DNA of 64,000 nucleotides from Perilla frutescens (GCA_026008535.1 BRKX01000002.1:30309501-30373500); one strand, 5' to 3'. Shown: positions 24,168 through 37,140, numbered from the stretch's first letter. Numbers and translations are program-made. The notes: generated by a model not told the origin, from the sequence alone.

Positions 24168-26629
24168 TTACAATGGAAGATACACAAAGAGTCTTCTGCA
24201 AAGAAACTCATGGAACAATTGGATCCAACTCTTGCAAGGCTCTACATTGGGCAACTTGAGCTGGTTTGCAACCCTCTCAAATCCAGAATGCACATTTTGG
24301 CCGGCCATGGTCGACACTTGGTTTGGTTTCGTAGTTGACGATAAGGCCCACTGCATGCTCCAAATCGCCAATGGTCGCATGTAACACGATGCTCTGAACT
24401 CGCCCCCCGGCCCCCATCCCTCCGGAGTTTGGAACGAAAACCTGCAGTCCAAAGTAAACTTACTATAACATACATAGGTAACTTTAAAAATAAAACAATA
24501 AGTAGGTATGTACATACTTACCCTAGACCATTTTCGGACCAGGCAGTTTCATAAATACCCGAGGCCGTCTTGAATGCCATATCCGGCATGCCCTCCTGAA
24601 TCATAGCAGCAGCAACAGAATACGTAACTCCTACCCATATTTCCCTCGACTGCAAACCTGATAAATCCACTTCACCATTAGGCCGCATTCCATTAACTGC
24701 CCCGCGCAATCCTCCCTTCATCTTCATCACATTGAAATCGTATATTTTCTCAAGTGCACTTCTCACCTTGTGCTCATCAGCAATAGGTGAAAGCCCACAA
24801 GCTCTAGCATACCACTGACCAGCCAGCTGATCAGCTTGAATTGATGAGCTAGTTTTGGCTGAACTGCTGTCATAATTGAAGTATGAACCATTCCACAGTT
24901 TGTCATATGCAGATTTAGCCTTCTCAAACTTGAACCACAAGTAGTCAGCTGATGAATCATCACCAAGCTCTCGAGCCATTGCTGATCCGGCTTCAAGGGC
25001 TGCAGCCCAGAGCCCCCCACAATACGAGCTCACTCCTGTAACGGTCCAAGCATCATAAGTCATGTCCGGGAACCCCTCGTTCTCAATCATCCCGTCACCA
25101 TCCTTATCAAATTGATCCATGAAGGCTATGGCCATGAACACTGAAGGCCACACAGCCTTTGCAAAGCTTTTGTCACCAGTGGCCACCATATCTCTGTAGA
25201 CTTGAAGAACAAATTTGGAGTTCAAATCTTTCCATCTGTCTGTATCAAAGAAATTGTAGGCATTTACTTCAAACCACGGATCATTAAGCCCGATATCATG
25301 CGGGACAGCACCGAGGACCTTTTTAGGAACCATTGTGCCATTGCTCATTATTTTCATCTTACGCGGATCATGCATCATCACTGCCATGGCAAAGTCTCTC
25401 TGGATGCTCAGCTCCAGCTTCGGAAACAGCATTAGTAAAGCGAAAGATGAGTAGAAATGGACGTCATAAGTATTCCACATGTGATACTCAATGCCTTCCA
25501 AATATAAAAACTGCCCAACATTCTCTTCTTCAGGCTGAAGCAAACAAGGTCCAAAAGCTGAATTTGATGTTAATGGAGCTTGCATTTCCTCCAAAACACT
25601 CGTTATCCTTTCAAGAATTTTACTCGGGGTATCAATATTATTCTCATTCTGATGGGAACAGTCCAGAGTTTTGTTGCCAAGGGAAAATCTCTGCTCCGCA
25701 ATGCTGGAGAGACTTTGTATTGGAAGAGATCCATCTGGATATTATAATTAGAACAAAAATGGAATGCATGTGAATGATTGGACAGAGGATCTCTCTCTCT
25801 CTATCTATATATATATGGACAAAGATTTCAAGTTCCTTGTATATATACCTGTCCAAATTGTGCTCCCTGCATTGAGATAGTAGAGCTCATTGAAAAGAGT
25901 AATGGGGTACCTGTGAGGATGAAAAATCAAGAGAAAACATGCATGTTTTAATTCCTGTTTCATCACTGCTAGCACAAGGCATGTGTGCATATACGAGTTA
26001 TAATGCGTTTCACATTACCATTCTGGAAGCCTTTTGTCTTCTAAGATTGGTCTTTGCCACTCTTCAATCTGGTATTCCCACTTTGTATGTTCTAGAAGTA
26101 GCACACACAAATTAGATTAACTGCTAATTATCATGTTTCAACTTTCAAGCAGAGTTGAAATGGAACTCAACTATACTATATATGGCAATTGGCAAGAGAA
26201 GATATATACACACATATATTACCTAGGATAGCATCTGATGCAATTCTAGCTGCAGCATCACCATTTGTACCATAAAATTTTGTATACCTCCTGCAGGTTA
26301 CCATCAACACATTACATTACATATGCATATTTCTTTCAGTACAACAGTTACATATATTGCTACACTTGTAGTAACTTCACTAACCTGTGGTAAGTCTTTC
26401 CACTTGTGAATCTGATTTCAGGGCAGTCCCATGCCAGTGAAAATGTTACGTCTCTGGACGAGCCTGGAGGAACATGCACAGTTGCTGCTAAGGCAGCTCC
26501 AATGGATGAACCTACTTCTGAAGGTATCTGCTTCTTCTCATCATCATCTTTAATCCCGTCCAAGGACCTATGCTATAATATTGTCGAGGTAGATGAGTTA
26601 TTATAACATTAATTCTTGTTGAGATGCAA

Positions 26630-26664
<35 letters not shown>

Positions 26665-27742
26665 TATAGTTTGAGATGAGACCTCTTGAATTTGTGTCCA
26701 TATTTGTTTTGCTGTGATTGGTTGTGAAGTCCCTGATATCGAAAAACAAGGGCATTCGGAGACATGAACCTCATCCGTCTCCTGAGCAGCAACAGCAAAA
26801 GTCACGGGAGGGCGTCCATCTGATGTTCTAATTAAACAATCACACCGTACATGTTGTGTGAATTTCCAGTGGAACTACAAACTCTTCTCTGAAAACTGAA
26901 TGCAATTATTATTAATGATGAAAATTAGCTTACTTGTGATGTAGTAGCAGACTGTGCACACCTTCTTCCATCCTGTAAGAAATATGGATAAATAATTCGT
27001 TAGAACAATAATAATAATGAATATTCATATTGTTGGGAGAATTTATATTGATACCTCATCATCCTCTCATTAAGATGGCCGCCAGTAGATCCTGAATCTC
27101 CACCCACTGAGTTCTGTACAACAACAGAGGTGATAAATTAAGTGCTGCTCAAGTTAATTAGAGAATCTAAGAAAATATGTGATGGGCATGGATTTAGTAA
27201 GACAAGTGAGTAGGTGTTGGCAACATACAGCCCACGTGAAAAGCAACGTTGCATCAGCAGAAGTCTTCCCCGAGTTTGAGACCTGAAACAACATTACACA
27301 GCACCATATATAGTCCAATCTTGAGGGAAAAGATTGGAAGAGGTTATCATCACTCATATATGTACCGTAAATGTAAATACTGCAACGGGGAAGCTGCTCT
27401 CTTTATAGTTATGGGGGAGAAATGGTGAAATCTGACGGCAGGTGATGGTGATCTCAGGATCAGGCAAACCTGCAGCACGAATCGAATAATGGAAGGATGA
27501 AGTAGCTGGCTAGTAGATTTAAAAGGAATTAATATAGAAAAATGAATGAATCCTATCTCTACCATCATAAACTGTCCAAGCTCTTGGAAATAAAGCATGA
27601 TAAGTGCATTTCTCTGCATCAAGGTTCCAGTCCCAGGATTCAATGCCATTGCCATTGACATTGTTCTTTAGCTGTCTGAATTTATATGGAAAGTTCACAA
27701 GTAATCACTATAAAGTATAAACCAAATAATACAATATAAGTA

Positions 27743-27784
<42 letters not shown>

Positions 27785-28506
27785 GTGCCGGGTGTGACCC
27801 ACCCCACAGCAGTTGGAGTTGTGGAGCACAAAACTGTAGAGGATTGGCGTCCATCTGGGCGTGAAATGAAAGCCTAATATCCAGAAAGATATGAATAATG
27901 TTAGTCGTGTATGTATATATATTTCTGCATTCATTTGAAAATGAAGGAATTAAATACTTACAGAGAACTGGTTAGCTAGAATAGGGGTGTCTTCACAGAC
28001 TCTAGGGAAGAGCTGAAAGCGTTGGAACTCGCCTTTGAAGCTTCTCCCAATACTCCCACCACTGAAATTAATTATATATATGTATCAATTAATTAAGGTA
28101 CATTAGATTAATTTGCAAGAAGAATTAGATAGATAGTAGGCGTAGGTGTGTGGAGGAGGAGCGAGATATACCCAATGCCACCTAAAGGAACACCATGGTA
28201 ACAAGAGAGAAGGCGCTTATGGTATGGATCCACTACTGAAGGCTGTAATTAAGTTCCCATTAATCCAAAAATTTCTACCACAAATTCATTCATGGATCCA
28301 TATATATATGTGTCATGTGTGTCAGCAATGGAAATTAGTTAGTTAGTTAGTTAGTTAGTTATACCGTTCCCTTGTCTGCTTCTTCCTTAATATGCCGGAA
28401 TAACCTCCATCCCAACGGAAGCTTCAATTCATTATCAATATCAGCAAACATTAATCCACAAATTAATTCATAATAACTTAATAATATTCAACTATGTCCC
28501 AACACC

Positions 28507-28538
<32 letters not shown>

Positions 28539-28831
28539 CAAAAAAGAAATTTAAATGGAAGCTAGGAATTTATAAGTTGATCAATAATTACCATATGCAG
28601 AACTTCTCCAACTCTGACTGAGTATTCTTTGGGGAGAGGGCTGCTGTGATTCAGTTTGCGCTTCCATGTCAACTCAGGAACCTAAATAGGATACATGTGT
28701 ACGTATGTGGAGTTACAAATTAATAAATACACTTTACATATATGTTGGAACTTGGAAATCAAAATTCATTCTTTAATTTCTACCTTTTTTGGCGAATCAG
28801 AATAAATCTCTTTTTCCAACCCATTCTCCAT
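24168..28831 (-). CDS. Non-lysosomal glucosylceramidase, GBA2 type (GH116)
   Basis: Eighteen exons on the minus strand: 28831-28784, 28681-28592, 28421-28365, 28242-28172, 28061-27962, 27873-27803, 27675-27563, 27469-27366, 27282-27229, 27113-27055, 26972-26934, 26827-26683, 26572-26385, 26290-26223, 26091-26019, 25910-25849, 25734-24522, 24441-24168. They sum to 943 codons with matching phases and GT-AG borders. The enzyme hydrolyses glucosylceramide and acts at membranes on the cytosolic side. The N-terminal beta-rich domain includes GVPLGGIGGGSIGR and ESWDWNL; the C-terminal catalytic (DUF608) domain is nearly all in exon 17. LEGIEYHMWNTYDVHFYSS (526-544) should hold the nucleophile Glu, and GFPDMTYDAW (668-677) the acid/base Asp, D675, by analogy with GH116 structures. 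The length fits plant GBA2 proteins (about 940-950 aa). Both catalytic blocks are intact, so I expect a working enzyme. Confidence 0.95.
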
Positions 28832-29655
28832 CTCACCAACACCAACAAACTTAATGTCAATTGTCAACACACAAATGGAGTTAGTTAATGCAGAACTAAT
28901 ATATATATCAAAAGAAGACACAAATTAAATCTTAGCTACTCATGAACTTCAAGTACCTGCAGATCTAATATTTGAGTTGCTAGCTAGGATATGAGTATGA
29001 CAATGGAAGGAATCTCAAAACTCGCACCTATATATATATATATATATATGATATACTGTATCCATACTATTAATTAATCACTATATTTCATTTCAAACAA
29101 AGTTTTCTACAATAATCAATTCTGACTTTTATCCTAATCTATTCCCTTCATGGAGACTACCGTGTTTTCAACCTTTCTCATTCATAACTTCGGAACTAAA
29201 TTCTTTATTAAACGAAACGGCTGCTCAACGAAATCAACAAAAAGAGTAATTTATTATTTAATTTCTTAATCTGCCGCCTCTACACATTTTTTATGATCAT
29301 AAACATAATCTTATTATGACTTTAATTAAAGCTCATTAGTCATAATAGAATATAGCAGTAGGCGATTAATTTCTATTAAAATAATTAATAAAATTGTTAG
29401 AAAAAAGAAGAAGTGGCACGTATGTCCATGGTTAGGGAAGAACTAGTTAAGAAGCACGTTTTGGAAGACTTAAAAAATTCTATGACGTGTGTACATGCAT
29501 TACACATATTTATAAATAATTCAACATGTGGCACATGTTGAGTCGTCACGTGCAACATATTTCATTATTTATGAATGTTTGTGGTGCATGTATATACCCC
29601 ATAAAATTTCTCTGATTTTGGAATGAATGGACAATGGTCAAAAGAGGAACTCATT

Positions 29656-29708
<53 letters not shown>

Positions 29709-30084
29709 CTCAAAAAAAGAAAATGAAAGAGGAACTCGTTTAATTTGTGCTTGTCCATGGAGAAGAGTATTAGTCAAAATAACGACCAAGACTAAGAAAT
29801 CCGGATCCCTCCTTTTATTTTGTTTCATATAATTAAGTTAAATCCATTCTTTTCCCCCCTCATTTACATTATAATATGAAATTAATAAATATAATATAAT
29901 TGTCCTAGTATCAAATAGATGGCCATGTGTTAGGAATTTTACGGCTATCCATCACACTATCTAATTATACCCAATCATAAAATAAAGTTCCCAATTTAAA
30001 ACAATTTGGAGTGGACTATAGTTTTTCAAGTTTGGTAGAATGACATTGTCAATTTGGACGAGTTCAATTAATATAACAAACACC

Positions 30085-30126
<42 letters not shown>

Positions 30127-30720
30127 ATTTCATTTGTATTTCCTTTTTATCGTTAAGCATTAATAATTATAATTAATCGTTATATATTGCAATAATTTGG
30201 GCTTTGATTTGTTGATCGATGTGAGTGTTAGATCTTTAATACTTATGTAATTTTGTTAGTTTGTTATGTATATATACTTGATATTTTTATTTTTATTTTG
30301 AGAAAAATATATAGTCTCTTTTTGTAGTCGCACGTTAGATTAAAGATATTTATGAAAACAAGATATTAAAGCTAAATTTCTAATAATACCCTTATTTAAT
30401 ATTTATGATTTTCAAAATTTAAGTGATTAGTTTTTTTAATTTCCAAGACTCAATAAGAGTGTTTTTGTACATTACTATAAAAATTAATATTAATTACAAT
30501 AATAATGAAACTATATAATTGAGGCATCCTAAAATAATAATATGGACTATATAATCAGAACACAAGATGAACTTATTAGTTGGCTATTGGATGAGTACGT
30601 TTGATTATAGTGCAATTAATTAATGTTAGGAAAATCAAGTATGACAATAGCTCCCATAGGCTATGTATGAACGTATGGAGTAAAGGTATTTGTAGTTCAC
30701 CCTATTATATTATTATTCAT
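28832..30720. other. Upstream region of the glucosylceramidase gene, AT-rich with microsatellites
   Basis: The part near 28832-29100 is the presumed 5' flank. Simple repeats include (AT)n at about 29030-29050, (CA)n(TA)n at about 29656-29706 and (CT)n at about 30088-30123. No other gene is visible; the open frames around 29565-29832 come from the CA/TA run. Confidence 0.5.
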
Positions 30721-30722
30721 AA

Positions 30723-31319
30723 CTAGTAGTGTGCCCGTGCGTTGCACGGAGGAGAGATACATAATTATTTAATTTATCATTACAGTGTTGTATAATTAAA
30801 TAATTTATTGAAAGATGAAAGGGATTAATAGCCTAAGAAACTATAAACGGAAATAGCAAAATCATTCAATAAGAAAATTAAAAATAATAATAAATTATTT
30901 TTCATTTTTGAACACTTGTTTTATGATACTATATAATCTATGGGTTAAATTTGACATTTCCTTATAGTAAGAATTTATGCATATGTAAATAATTTAATTA
31001 TACACAATGTGGAGATTTATTTAATTTAATTGTATATTAATTGTATATTATCGGGCTACATCTACATGGAAGAGTTGAATATATTTGGCCATATTTGGCG
31101 AAAATGAATGCATATTTGGCCATATTATATTATTAATAATAATTTTCTAGAAGCATTGTTGCTAAATTTGAAGAAATGACTCCCTACGGCTTATGTATTT
31201 TTCCCTCACTACTACATCTCCCATTACTATTATATATAAATAATATCATCCAATACAATTATATAATACTAAATATTATAGCGTGAAGTGAAATATGTTA
31301 TGCAACACAAAAATATAAA
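30723..31319 (-). mobile_element. Helitron 3' terminus (minus strand), partial
   Basis: On the minus strand the end reads as a hairpin (stem CCGTGC/GCACGG around a 3-nt loop, 30735-30749), eight bases, then CTAG at 30726-30723 followed by T. A hairpin a short distance before CTRG, with insertion between A and T, is the standard Helitron 3' signature. The matching 5' end on this strand was not found before the next element begins at 31320, so the right limit given is only where the next element starts. Confidence 0.65.
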
Positions 31320-34129
31320 TCTATACTAATATAAAAAGTGTGTTATTTTACAATTTTGAATTTACCTATTATAACTTTATTTTATATTTATTTAAGGACA
31401 ATAATGTAATCATCTAATATTATTTAATATCTTAATATTATTTGTATTATAATTATTTTATAATTTTGAGTTTATCTATTATACCCTTATTTTAAATTTT
31501 ATCTAAGAATGATAATGTAATTATATTATATTAAATAATACTTTATTATTCTTTGTATTCTAATAACTCATTCTAATTTTCTAACCCTAATAATTCTAAT
31601 TCGTTAAAAACTTATTAAGATAGATTAATCATTAAAATAATTAATTTAAACTCAAATACACTATTAAAAATCATAATTTTATACACGTTTAAAATATAAA
31701 AAAGGGCTAAATAATCTTTAGGGACCATATGATCACTTAATGATTTCAAAATACACCCCATAATCTGTGAAGTTCAATTTATTTCTATAATTTAATAGCA
31801 AACTCATGTGAATACTAAACATTGTTATTTGTAAACCACAAGTTAATCAAAAGAAAATCATAATTAAAATCTCAATTTTTTTTTACTTTAAAGGCATGAT
31901 TAATAATCTACCAAATCAAAAGGAAAAAAAATCGATATATTTATAATTTGCTACCATTTTTTACATAAAATTTGTCACATTCTTAATTAATAATATAAGC
32001 TATTCATTAAATAGAATTCATAAAATGCTATAATATTCTAAAAAAATGTAACAACCAAGACATTAAATGCACATATTGATAGACAAAATATGATAAGAAG
32101 CTTGTACTTTATTTACATTATTTATTAATTTTTTAGTAATATCAAAATATAATCCCAGTTGATATGGAATAATATAATATGTTTACATGTACGTTTTATC
32201 AAGAAAAAAATTTACGTACTTTTTATCGACAATAAAAAATCATTTGTGAGATTTTGACCATATATGGGTGCTTTCATTGAATATGATAAATGAAAGTCAT
32301 TAAGACATTATTATTTGCTCCATTGTATTAAAATTTATATTTAATTTCAGATGATGCCTGAATTATTTATGTTTTATTGATAAAAAAAAGGAACAAATCA
32401 TGAAACCAAAAAATAACACATTCAAAACAAGACATTTATGGTATGTCTCATTAAAACCTAACATAGTAAAACCCCAATGAGGAAATCTCTGATAGAAAAA
32501 AAGAGTATCCACTCTAAAAAAGCAAGTGAAAATGAATTGATGTTAATTTCGAATGATGTCACATATATTTATATTTCTTTTAATTACATAAAATAAATTT
32601 AATATAGAATCATAGGCAATAGATAATATCCGTAAATTTATTATACATATTGATTTGATATGAATTATCAATTAACCATCACTGCACATGTATGCATGTA
32701 AAAAAACTTTGTTTTTTTTATATGAGAAATTAAATGTATTTTTAATATCAATTTGTGAATGTTGAATTTTCATACCATGAATGTCGAATTACAAAATAAG
32801 TCAAATATATTAATTTATTTGAAAATTATATATCATTATAATTTGTTCAATATACTTTAATCCTAATTTCTACATATAAATTACTAATTCACATCATCTG
32901 ATATCAATAATGTAAATATTGATATCAAAACTTATGTTTGATATAATTTTAACGGCATAGAGGTTAATATTCAAATAATATATAGATTGGTTAAAAAGAT
33001 GATTATTTAGATATTATTTGTAAGAGAATATATTCATTTGAATTTTACACCCACGAGTAATTATATACGTATAACATGTAAATCTAGAATATATACTTTT
33101 ATGTTATCATTTACATTATAGTGATGATCAATACATACTAATGATAGACACATTATTAATTCTAAATATTAATGTACTTGTTAATATAATTATATCAATT
33201 TAAATTATATCATATATGTTGATAAATAGTTCATTTTACTTAGATGATAAATTTTTTCAGATCCATGTACTTTTATGTTTTGTTTGGATATGACTTTAAA
33301 TTTTTTCGTAAGTCATTCTACATCTATATTTGATATATTATTTAACGTGCAAACATATTTGTTAACTTTTTTATTATTTTAAATAATACTTAAGTTATTT
33401 AAATAACATTGTATTTTATTTATTTTTGCATTTACATATGTAGTGATATGTTTAAAATATAAAAACTGAGAACTATTATTGCATAATCTTTTAATATTGC
33501 ATTGATATTTTGAATTTCTTCAATCTAGAATTTAGAGGCTATGTCTATTTTTTTAAGATGAGAGAGTTAATTCTCTGTCTTGCTCTAACTCGAGGTCAAA
33601 GTGTAGAGGTTCTGGTCCTGCTGATAACAACTTAGATTGAACTTGTAGTTTGACATTCAAGTTCTTGACAACTATGCATTGAAATTCACAATTTATCTCT
33701 CCTACTAAACTCTAAGGACAAAACAATATGGCTCTATTGAAGTGGTTCATCCAGAAATATTTCATTTTAAAAACTATTAATTTTTCAGTTACTATTTTAA
33801 TTACATATTAGGGGAACCTTTAATTTAGGATACTGTGCAATAGTCTAATAATAATTTTATAATACCATGTACAACATAATATAATAAGAATGTAGATTTT
33901 AGTTGCTAAACTTGGATGTATAATAGTTTTTAATTATTTTAATTCTACTTTTTCATAATAATTAAATCCAAAACAAATTAATTAAGTGGGAGGGATGTAC
34001 TACTTTATTCATGCTTTATTTTGTACACTCATTAATAAAACAATCTATAAAAAACACTTACTCATCAATTTTAAAATTATTTATTATTGTCAATTTTTTT
34101 TATTTCACTTTTATAGACGGATGATAAAA

Positions 34130-34226
34130 TTAGTACCGTGCACGCAGGAATCTCCAAATTCTTGCAGGAAAATCAACTATTTCGGCGGGAATCGCCCGTA
34201 GGAAATCCTGATATTTCTTGTAGTGC
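34130..34226 (-). mobile_element. CACTA-type terminus on the minus strand
   Basis: The bases ending at 34226 read CACTACAAGAAATATCAGG in reverse complement, the typical start of plant CACTA (En/Spm) elements, followed by GC-richer sequence (to about 34130) unlike its surroundings. The other end was not found, so this is probably a fragment inside the Helitron body. Confidence 0.5.
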
Positions 34227-34587
34227 GATAAACTGTCATGATATTTAAAATTTCAAAAAATATAACTGTATGTTTAGTGTGTGTATTAACATTGAAGCTT
34301 AAGGTATTTTTACGAGAGTTGTATTTTATATATAGTACATTATGAAATAATTAATTATAAATATTATATTTTTACTCTATTTTATTCAATTTTAAAATTT
34401 AAGTTAATAATTTCACTAATTTGTGTCTCTATGTACCAAATTATATAAAATTGAAGTAGATATTGTAGTTGGAAAATGGTTTATTCAAAGACAAAGTCAA
34501 ATTTCTATTTAGTAATGAAATGAGATGTCCATTAAATTACAATATGGTTGTTTTATAGAACTATATTTTATATCAAATAATTTATTT

Positions 34588-35160
34588 TAAGAGAATTATC
34601 AATTCAGGATATGAAGATGGATAATCTATTGATTTAGGACCTAAAAAATGAAAACTCTCAATTCAGGATCTGAAAGATGAAAATTACCAATCCAGAACCT
34701 CAAAAATCATGAATTTTAATTTTTTTTTTATTTTAATAATTTCTTTATTAGATTTAATAGATGATTAATAAAATAATTTTCATTGAAAATTAATATAAAA
34801 TTAATTAAAAAAAAGATATCAAAATTCATGATTTTTGAGGACGTGAATTAACAAATTTCATCTTTTAGTTCTTACATTAAGAGTTTTTTTTATCTTTTAG
34901 GTATATATGATTTACGTATAGATTACAAATCTTTTAGGTCTTTAATCGACAATTCTCCTTTATTTTAATATGGTTAATATCAATTTTCGTAGAAAATTAA
35001 TTAGAAAATAAAAAGAAATTAAAATTCGTGATTTTTGAAGTACTGGATTAACAATTTTCATCTTTTAGGTTCTGTATTAAAAGTTTTAATCTTTTGGGTC
35101 ATGAATTGATAAATTATCCATCTTTTAAGTTCTGAATCGACGATTTTCCTTTATTTTAAT
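34588..35160. repeat. Inverted repeat set inside the Helitron
   Basis: Left-arm words such as ATGAAAATTACCAATCCAG and CAATTCAGGATCTGAAAGAT (34588-34715) recur in reverse complement at about 34817-34965 and again at about 35020-35160 (for example TTTTCATCTTTTAGGTTCTG). This gives one left arm and two right arms, so the transcript could fold in two alternative ways. It may be an older foldback element caught in the Helitron. Confidence 0.6.
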
Positions 35161-35281
35161 ATGGTTAATATAATCTTATTTTAAATTTGATATTTTATAA
35201 TTACAATAGATCTTAATGCATATTATAACATTATTTAGTAAAATCATAATAACTGCGTGCAATGCACGTTATCTATACTAG

Positions 35282-35763
35282 TAAATAAAAATATCTCTCA
35301 CAGGAGTTATAGAACATCTAATGGGCTAATATCTATCTAGCTAGGTAGCGCAATATCCATCTTGTTTTGGATTCTTTTATCCGAGTACATACATACATAT
35401 ATATACTATTCTTATTATTTTCTTTTGCTTAAAAAAAAGTAACAAGAATTATACATGTATGTTTGAGCAGATGGGTGGCCGACAATATATGGATGTAGTA
35501 GTTATATGTGTGTGGCTTTTTGAGGTGGCATGTTGCCATTTTAATAATCTTTCCAAAGTACTCGCACTTAAATGTTGTGGTCCAAAATTATGCACTCATA
35601 AATGTTTGTGCACGGTTATTTAGATAGATTCCGTTGTCCTCTTATATAAAATACTACAGTAGAAGACAAATACTATTAAGATCATCAGAAATTTAATATG
35701 AAATTTTATAATACATTACACCTATAAATGAAATTTAAAATTTAAAAACTTGAAAGTAATGAA
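35282..35763. other. Intergenic DNA
   Basis: No gene or element was recognised in this short interval between the Helitron end and the large hairpin. Confidence 0.4.
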
Positions 35764-36289
35764 ATGAATATACTTGAATGTATATATGCACATAGTACGG
35801 TGGGCCATATCTATATGTTTAGAAGGTCGGCCACTGAATTTTGATTGATTAATTTTCTTGTAACCCGGTAACCGATGAGATTATATTTCACCTCCTCCTC
35901 CTATTAAATAACAACAATAACAACAATAATAATAATTAGTGATTCAATATAGATTTTACTATTGGGTAAATCAGACTCGAACTGATGACTTCCACCATAT
36001 CAAGGTGACACTCTACCACTAATTATTATTGTTGTTGTTTGCTATTATTTAATAGGAAGAGGAGAGTGGTTGTTATTGTTATTTGATAGAAAGAGGAGGG
36101 AATAGGGGGCAAACGCCTATGAAAAGATCGCTAGAGTACTATCGGCTCGGGTCAATTCAATAATAGATGCCTGTTGACATTTTTGGGATTACAAGAAAAT
36201 TAATCAATGAAAATTCAGTGGGCCGACCTTCTAAACATATAGATATGGCCCACCGTACTATGTGCATGTATACATTCAAGTATATTCAT
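35764..36289. repeat. Large near-perfect inverted repeat (hairpin), arms about 103 bp
   Basis: The left arm (35764-35866) and right arm (36186-36289) are reverse complements with only about five differences; for example both contain GGTGGGCCATATCTATATG in opposite orientation. A second inner pair (about 35889-35942 and 36016-36068, with a further copy near 36069-36097) is rich in AACAACAATAA. The central loop carries a plastid trnV-like segment. No coding sequence was seen. The very low divergence between arms suggests recent formation or recurrent conversion. Confidence 0.85.
35962..36024 (-). pseudogene. Plastid trnV-GAC-derived fragment (nuclear plastid DNA)
   Basis: The minus strand reads AGTGGTAGAGTGTCACCTTG, then ATATGGTGGAAGTCATCAG and TTCGAGTCTGATTTACCC. 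This matches the D-arm, anticodon arm, variable loop and T-arm of chloroplast tRNA-Val(GAC) as I remember it, with few changes. The anticodon reads GAT instead of GAC, and the CG next to it has become TA, as expected from decay of methylated cytosines in nuclear DNA. The acceptor 5' side is lost, so it cannot be a working tRNA. Confidence 0.75.
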
Positions 36290-36406
36290 ATTCATATTAT
36301 TATTATTATTATTAAAATTAAATTACAAAAAATAATTATACATCATAATTAAATGGAATGGAATAAACTCTCGGTAACATTTTAAAATGAAATGAAATCA
36401 CAATAA

Positions 36407-36437
<31 letters not shown>

Positions 36438-37140
36438 TAAAAATAAACTAATGAAATAATAGTGGCGTGAGACACAGTGGACTAGTGTATCTCTCATTTC
36501 ATAATGGATCATCAATTTTTAATTAATTAAGGATCCAAGATTAAACCGACTACTTAATCATGCATCCTTTTATTGAAAACTACACACACGTGTCACATGT
36601 ATATATAGGGAATTGAACATTTGTAAATGGGGTCCTAATGTGTAAATTGTGGCTTAATCTCATCCATTGGATTTGTTAGATGAAGGGCTATGATCAATTT
36701 TAATTTATTTATTTATTATGTAAAAAGCTCATAGTTGATTAGTTGTTATAAAAAATCATTAAAATCTTTTAATTAAGATAATTGAATCCATATATTACCG
36801 TTTTTTTTCCTTCCTTCAACGTAACAATGTTTCTATTTCTTCAATAAACGTGTTAGTCATCCCACATTTTAGAATTTTTACAAGCGTTTTTTCATCATTT
36901 TCACCCTAAAACATTTTCTTTTATTTTCATTTAACATTTTCCCTCTGGACCGAACCGAAATCGAAAATCGAATTTTTGCTAGAAAAAAAACTGAACCAAA
37001 CAGAATTTTGAAAAGAAGCGTACCGAAAAAACCGAATTAATTCGGTTCGGTTCAGTTCTCGATTTTTGGTATTTTTTGCTCACCCCTACTACCCGCCCTT
37101 ATAACCCGTTTATCTGTGGGTAATTTTACCATGCGGGTAA
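36290..37140. repeat. AT-rich DNA with simple repeats and a CGGTTCGGTT palindromic stretch
   Basis: An (AAATA)n run lies at about 36405-36446. At 36950-37085 the words ACCGAA and TTCGGTT alternate in both orientations, ending in CTCACCCCTACTACCCGCCC, which looks like the end of a DNA transposon. No matching partner end was located. Confidence 0.4.

Larger units (their letters stand above)
31320..35281 (+). mobile_element. Likely complete non-autonomous Helitron, about 4 kb
   Basis: The 5' end TCTATACTAATATAAAAAG (31320 on, preceded by A) is a typical plant Helitron start. The 3' end at 35281 has the hairpin CGTGC-AAT-GCACG (35256-35268), then CTAG (35278-35281), followed by T. There are no long terminal repeats or target duplication, as expected. 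The body is AT-rich and non-coding: I see no Rep/helicase motif. Inside are a tandem duplication of about 110 bp (31345-31560) and inverted repeats at 34588-35160. Pairing these two ends as one element is inference. Confidence 0.65.

Noticed and set aside
29565..29832. Open frames on both strands around 29.6-29.8 kb
   Set aside because: They run through a CA/TA microsatellite, and there is no conserved motif on either strand.
35962..36024. Functional nuclear tRNA gene
   Set aside because: The acceptor-stem 5' side is gone and the best match is plastid trnV-GAC with decayed positions; the folding needed for a tRNA is lost.
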